Shown here one piece after another: positions 15,664 through 16,420 of a DNA stretch of 16,420 bases (the stretch's first letter is position 1; the number at the start of each line of letters is the position of its first letter). The stretch comes from Chloroflexota bacterium. Lineage in GTDB: Bacteria; Chloroflexota; Limnocylindria; Limnocylindrales; CSP1-4. The position numbers and the translations under genes were made by a program. The notes beneath the pieces are model-generated. The model saw only the letters and a list, made by a program, of their open reading frames with translations, ran no database searches and was not told where the DNA came from. The DNA lies in contig JAKAMV010000122.1 in assembly GCA_021812735.1 (NCBI GenBank), positions 1-16,420 of the forward strand, read 5' to 3'.

Positions 15664-16420
15664 CTACCGGATGAGGTAGGTGCGGACGGAGATCCAGGCG
15701 CCCACGACGCCCACGCCCACGCCGGTGCCCAGCACGAGGGCCGCCGTGTCGCGCCCGATCGACCCGAGCTCGATCGGCAGGACGTTGAAGAAGCCGACCA
15801 TCGCCTGGGACAGCGGGTCGCTCGCCAGCCCCAGCAGGCCCAGCGTGATGAGGGCGCCAAGGAGGCCGACCAGGGCGCCCTCGAACACGAACGGCCATCG
15901 GATGAACGCGTCTGAGGCGCCGACGAGGCGCATGATCTCGATCTCCTCGGCGCGGGCGACGACGGCCAGCCGGATGGTGTTCACGATGATGAACAGCACG
16001 ATGACGCCGACGATTCCCAGGATCACGATGCCCGCCGTGCGGACGATCCCGGTGAAGGTCAGGACGCGATCGACCAGTGCCTGGATGTTGATCACCGACC
16101 GCACGATCGGGTCGTCGTGGATCGCTGACACGACCGTGTTCAGCTGCGCCGGGTCGTGGAGCTTGACGTTGATGCTCGCGTAGAGCGGGTTCTGGTCCAG
16201 CGAGGCAGTGAGGTCGGGCCGCCCCTGCGCCTGGAGCTGGGCGCGGAAGTTCGCCAGCGCCTGGTCGCGCGACACGAACTCCACCGACGCGACCTCCGGC
16301 ATCGCCTGGACCTTCGCCACCAGCGCGTCCACCTGGTCCGAGGTGGCCGTGTTCTGGATGTACGCCACCACCTCGACCTTCTGCTCCACGAACGAGAGGC
16401 TGGCGAGCAGGACGTTCTGG
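15664..16420 (-). CDS. ftsX: cell-division protein FtsX, 5' end beyond the window
   Basis: 251 codons of the C-terminal part of FtsX, the membrane subunit of the FtsEX ABC-type complex that controls peptidoglycan hydrolases at division. The frame stays open to the right edge (reading QNVLLASLSFVEQKVEVVAY), so the N-terminal cytoplasmic tail and most of the first membrane segment are missing. Seen, numbering from the codon at 16389: an extracellular domain at about 1-105 (KVEVVAYIQNTATSDQVDAL, 4-23; VASVEFVSRDQALANF, 33-48), then three membrane segments at about 117-140, 168-188 and 213-236. The FtsX signature RAEEIEIMRLVGASDAFIRW (146-165) lies between the first two of these. ftsE is expected just outside the window. 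GTG at 16389 should not be taken as the start, because hydrophobic FtsX-like sequence continues upstream. Confidence 0.93.
   Translation of the reverse strand, partial: QNVLLASLSFVEQKVEVVAYIQNTATSDQVDALVAKVQAMPEVASVEFVSRDQALANFRAQLQAQGRPDLTASLDQNPLYASINVKLHDPAQLNTVVSAIHDDPIVRSVINIQALVDRVLTFTGIVRTAGIVILGIVGVIVLFIIVNTIRLAVVARAEEIEIMRLVGASDAFIRWPFVFEGALVGLLGALITLGLLGLASDPLSQAMVGFFNVLPIELGSIGRDTAALVLGTGVGVGVVGAWISVRTYLIR

Overview
The window is about 16.4 kb of very GC-rich bacterial DNA, with ten protein genes packed almost end to end. The gene mix (treX-treY-treZ, a lipoprotein serpin, a fused urease gamma/beta subunit, and ftsX followed by an S41 peptidase and smpB) fits a high-GC Gram-positive-like or Chloroflexota lineage. 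I favour Chloroflexota from gene order and from promoter boxes sitting immediately before start codons. That is inference; no rRNA or other marker in the window settles it. No tRNA, rRNA, CRISPR array, insertion sequence or phage gene was seen.

Layout. Positions 1-178 are a leader region with a candidate promoter. Positions 179-6999 (+) are a tightly coupled operon for making trehalose from glycogen: debranching enzyme (TreX/GlgX), maltooligosyltrehalose synthase (TreY) and maltooligosyltrehalose trehalohydrolase (TreZ). Positions 7047-7637 (+) encode a PF06475-type putative glycolipid-binding protein with its own promoter. It converges on a lipoprotein serpin at 7706-9046 (-), with hairpins between them. 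Positions 9160-11546 (+) hold a fused UreA-UreB gene and a divergent ureC, followed by a GNAT acetyltransferase (11582-12232, +). On the other strand, reading right to left, come ftsX (runs off the right edge), an S41 C-terminal processing peptidase (14225-15574), a possible 16-codon gene (13995-14045), smpB (13347-13808) and a proline racemase/hydroxyproline epimerase family gene (12245-13297).

How genes work together. TreX trims alpha-1,6 branches, TreY turns the linear maltodextrin end into a trehalosyl unit, and TreZ releases trehalose. The 3-nt gap and the 4-nt overlap imply translational coupling. UreAB and UreC overlap in ATGA and should form one enzyme. UreC keeps every nickel ligand but has a remodelled substrate loop and flap, and no ureD/E/F/G maturation gene is present here, so it may not be an ordinary urease. 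FtsX, the S41 peptidase and SmpB belong to the cell-division/protein quality-control group often found together.

Most notable observations: (1) the non-canonical urease-like enzyme; (2) a compact, apparently self-contained transcription unit at about 13932-14102 (-), with promoter, a 13-nt perfect anti-Shine-Dalgarno match, a 16-aa reading frame with adjacent cysteines, and a strong hairpin; (3) three genes (7047, 9160, 11582) whose start codon lies exactly 6 nt after an xANNNT box, suggesting leaderless mRNAs; (4) a racemase with a Ser/Cys rather than Cys/Cys catalytic pair.
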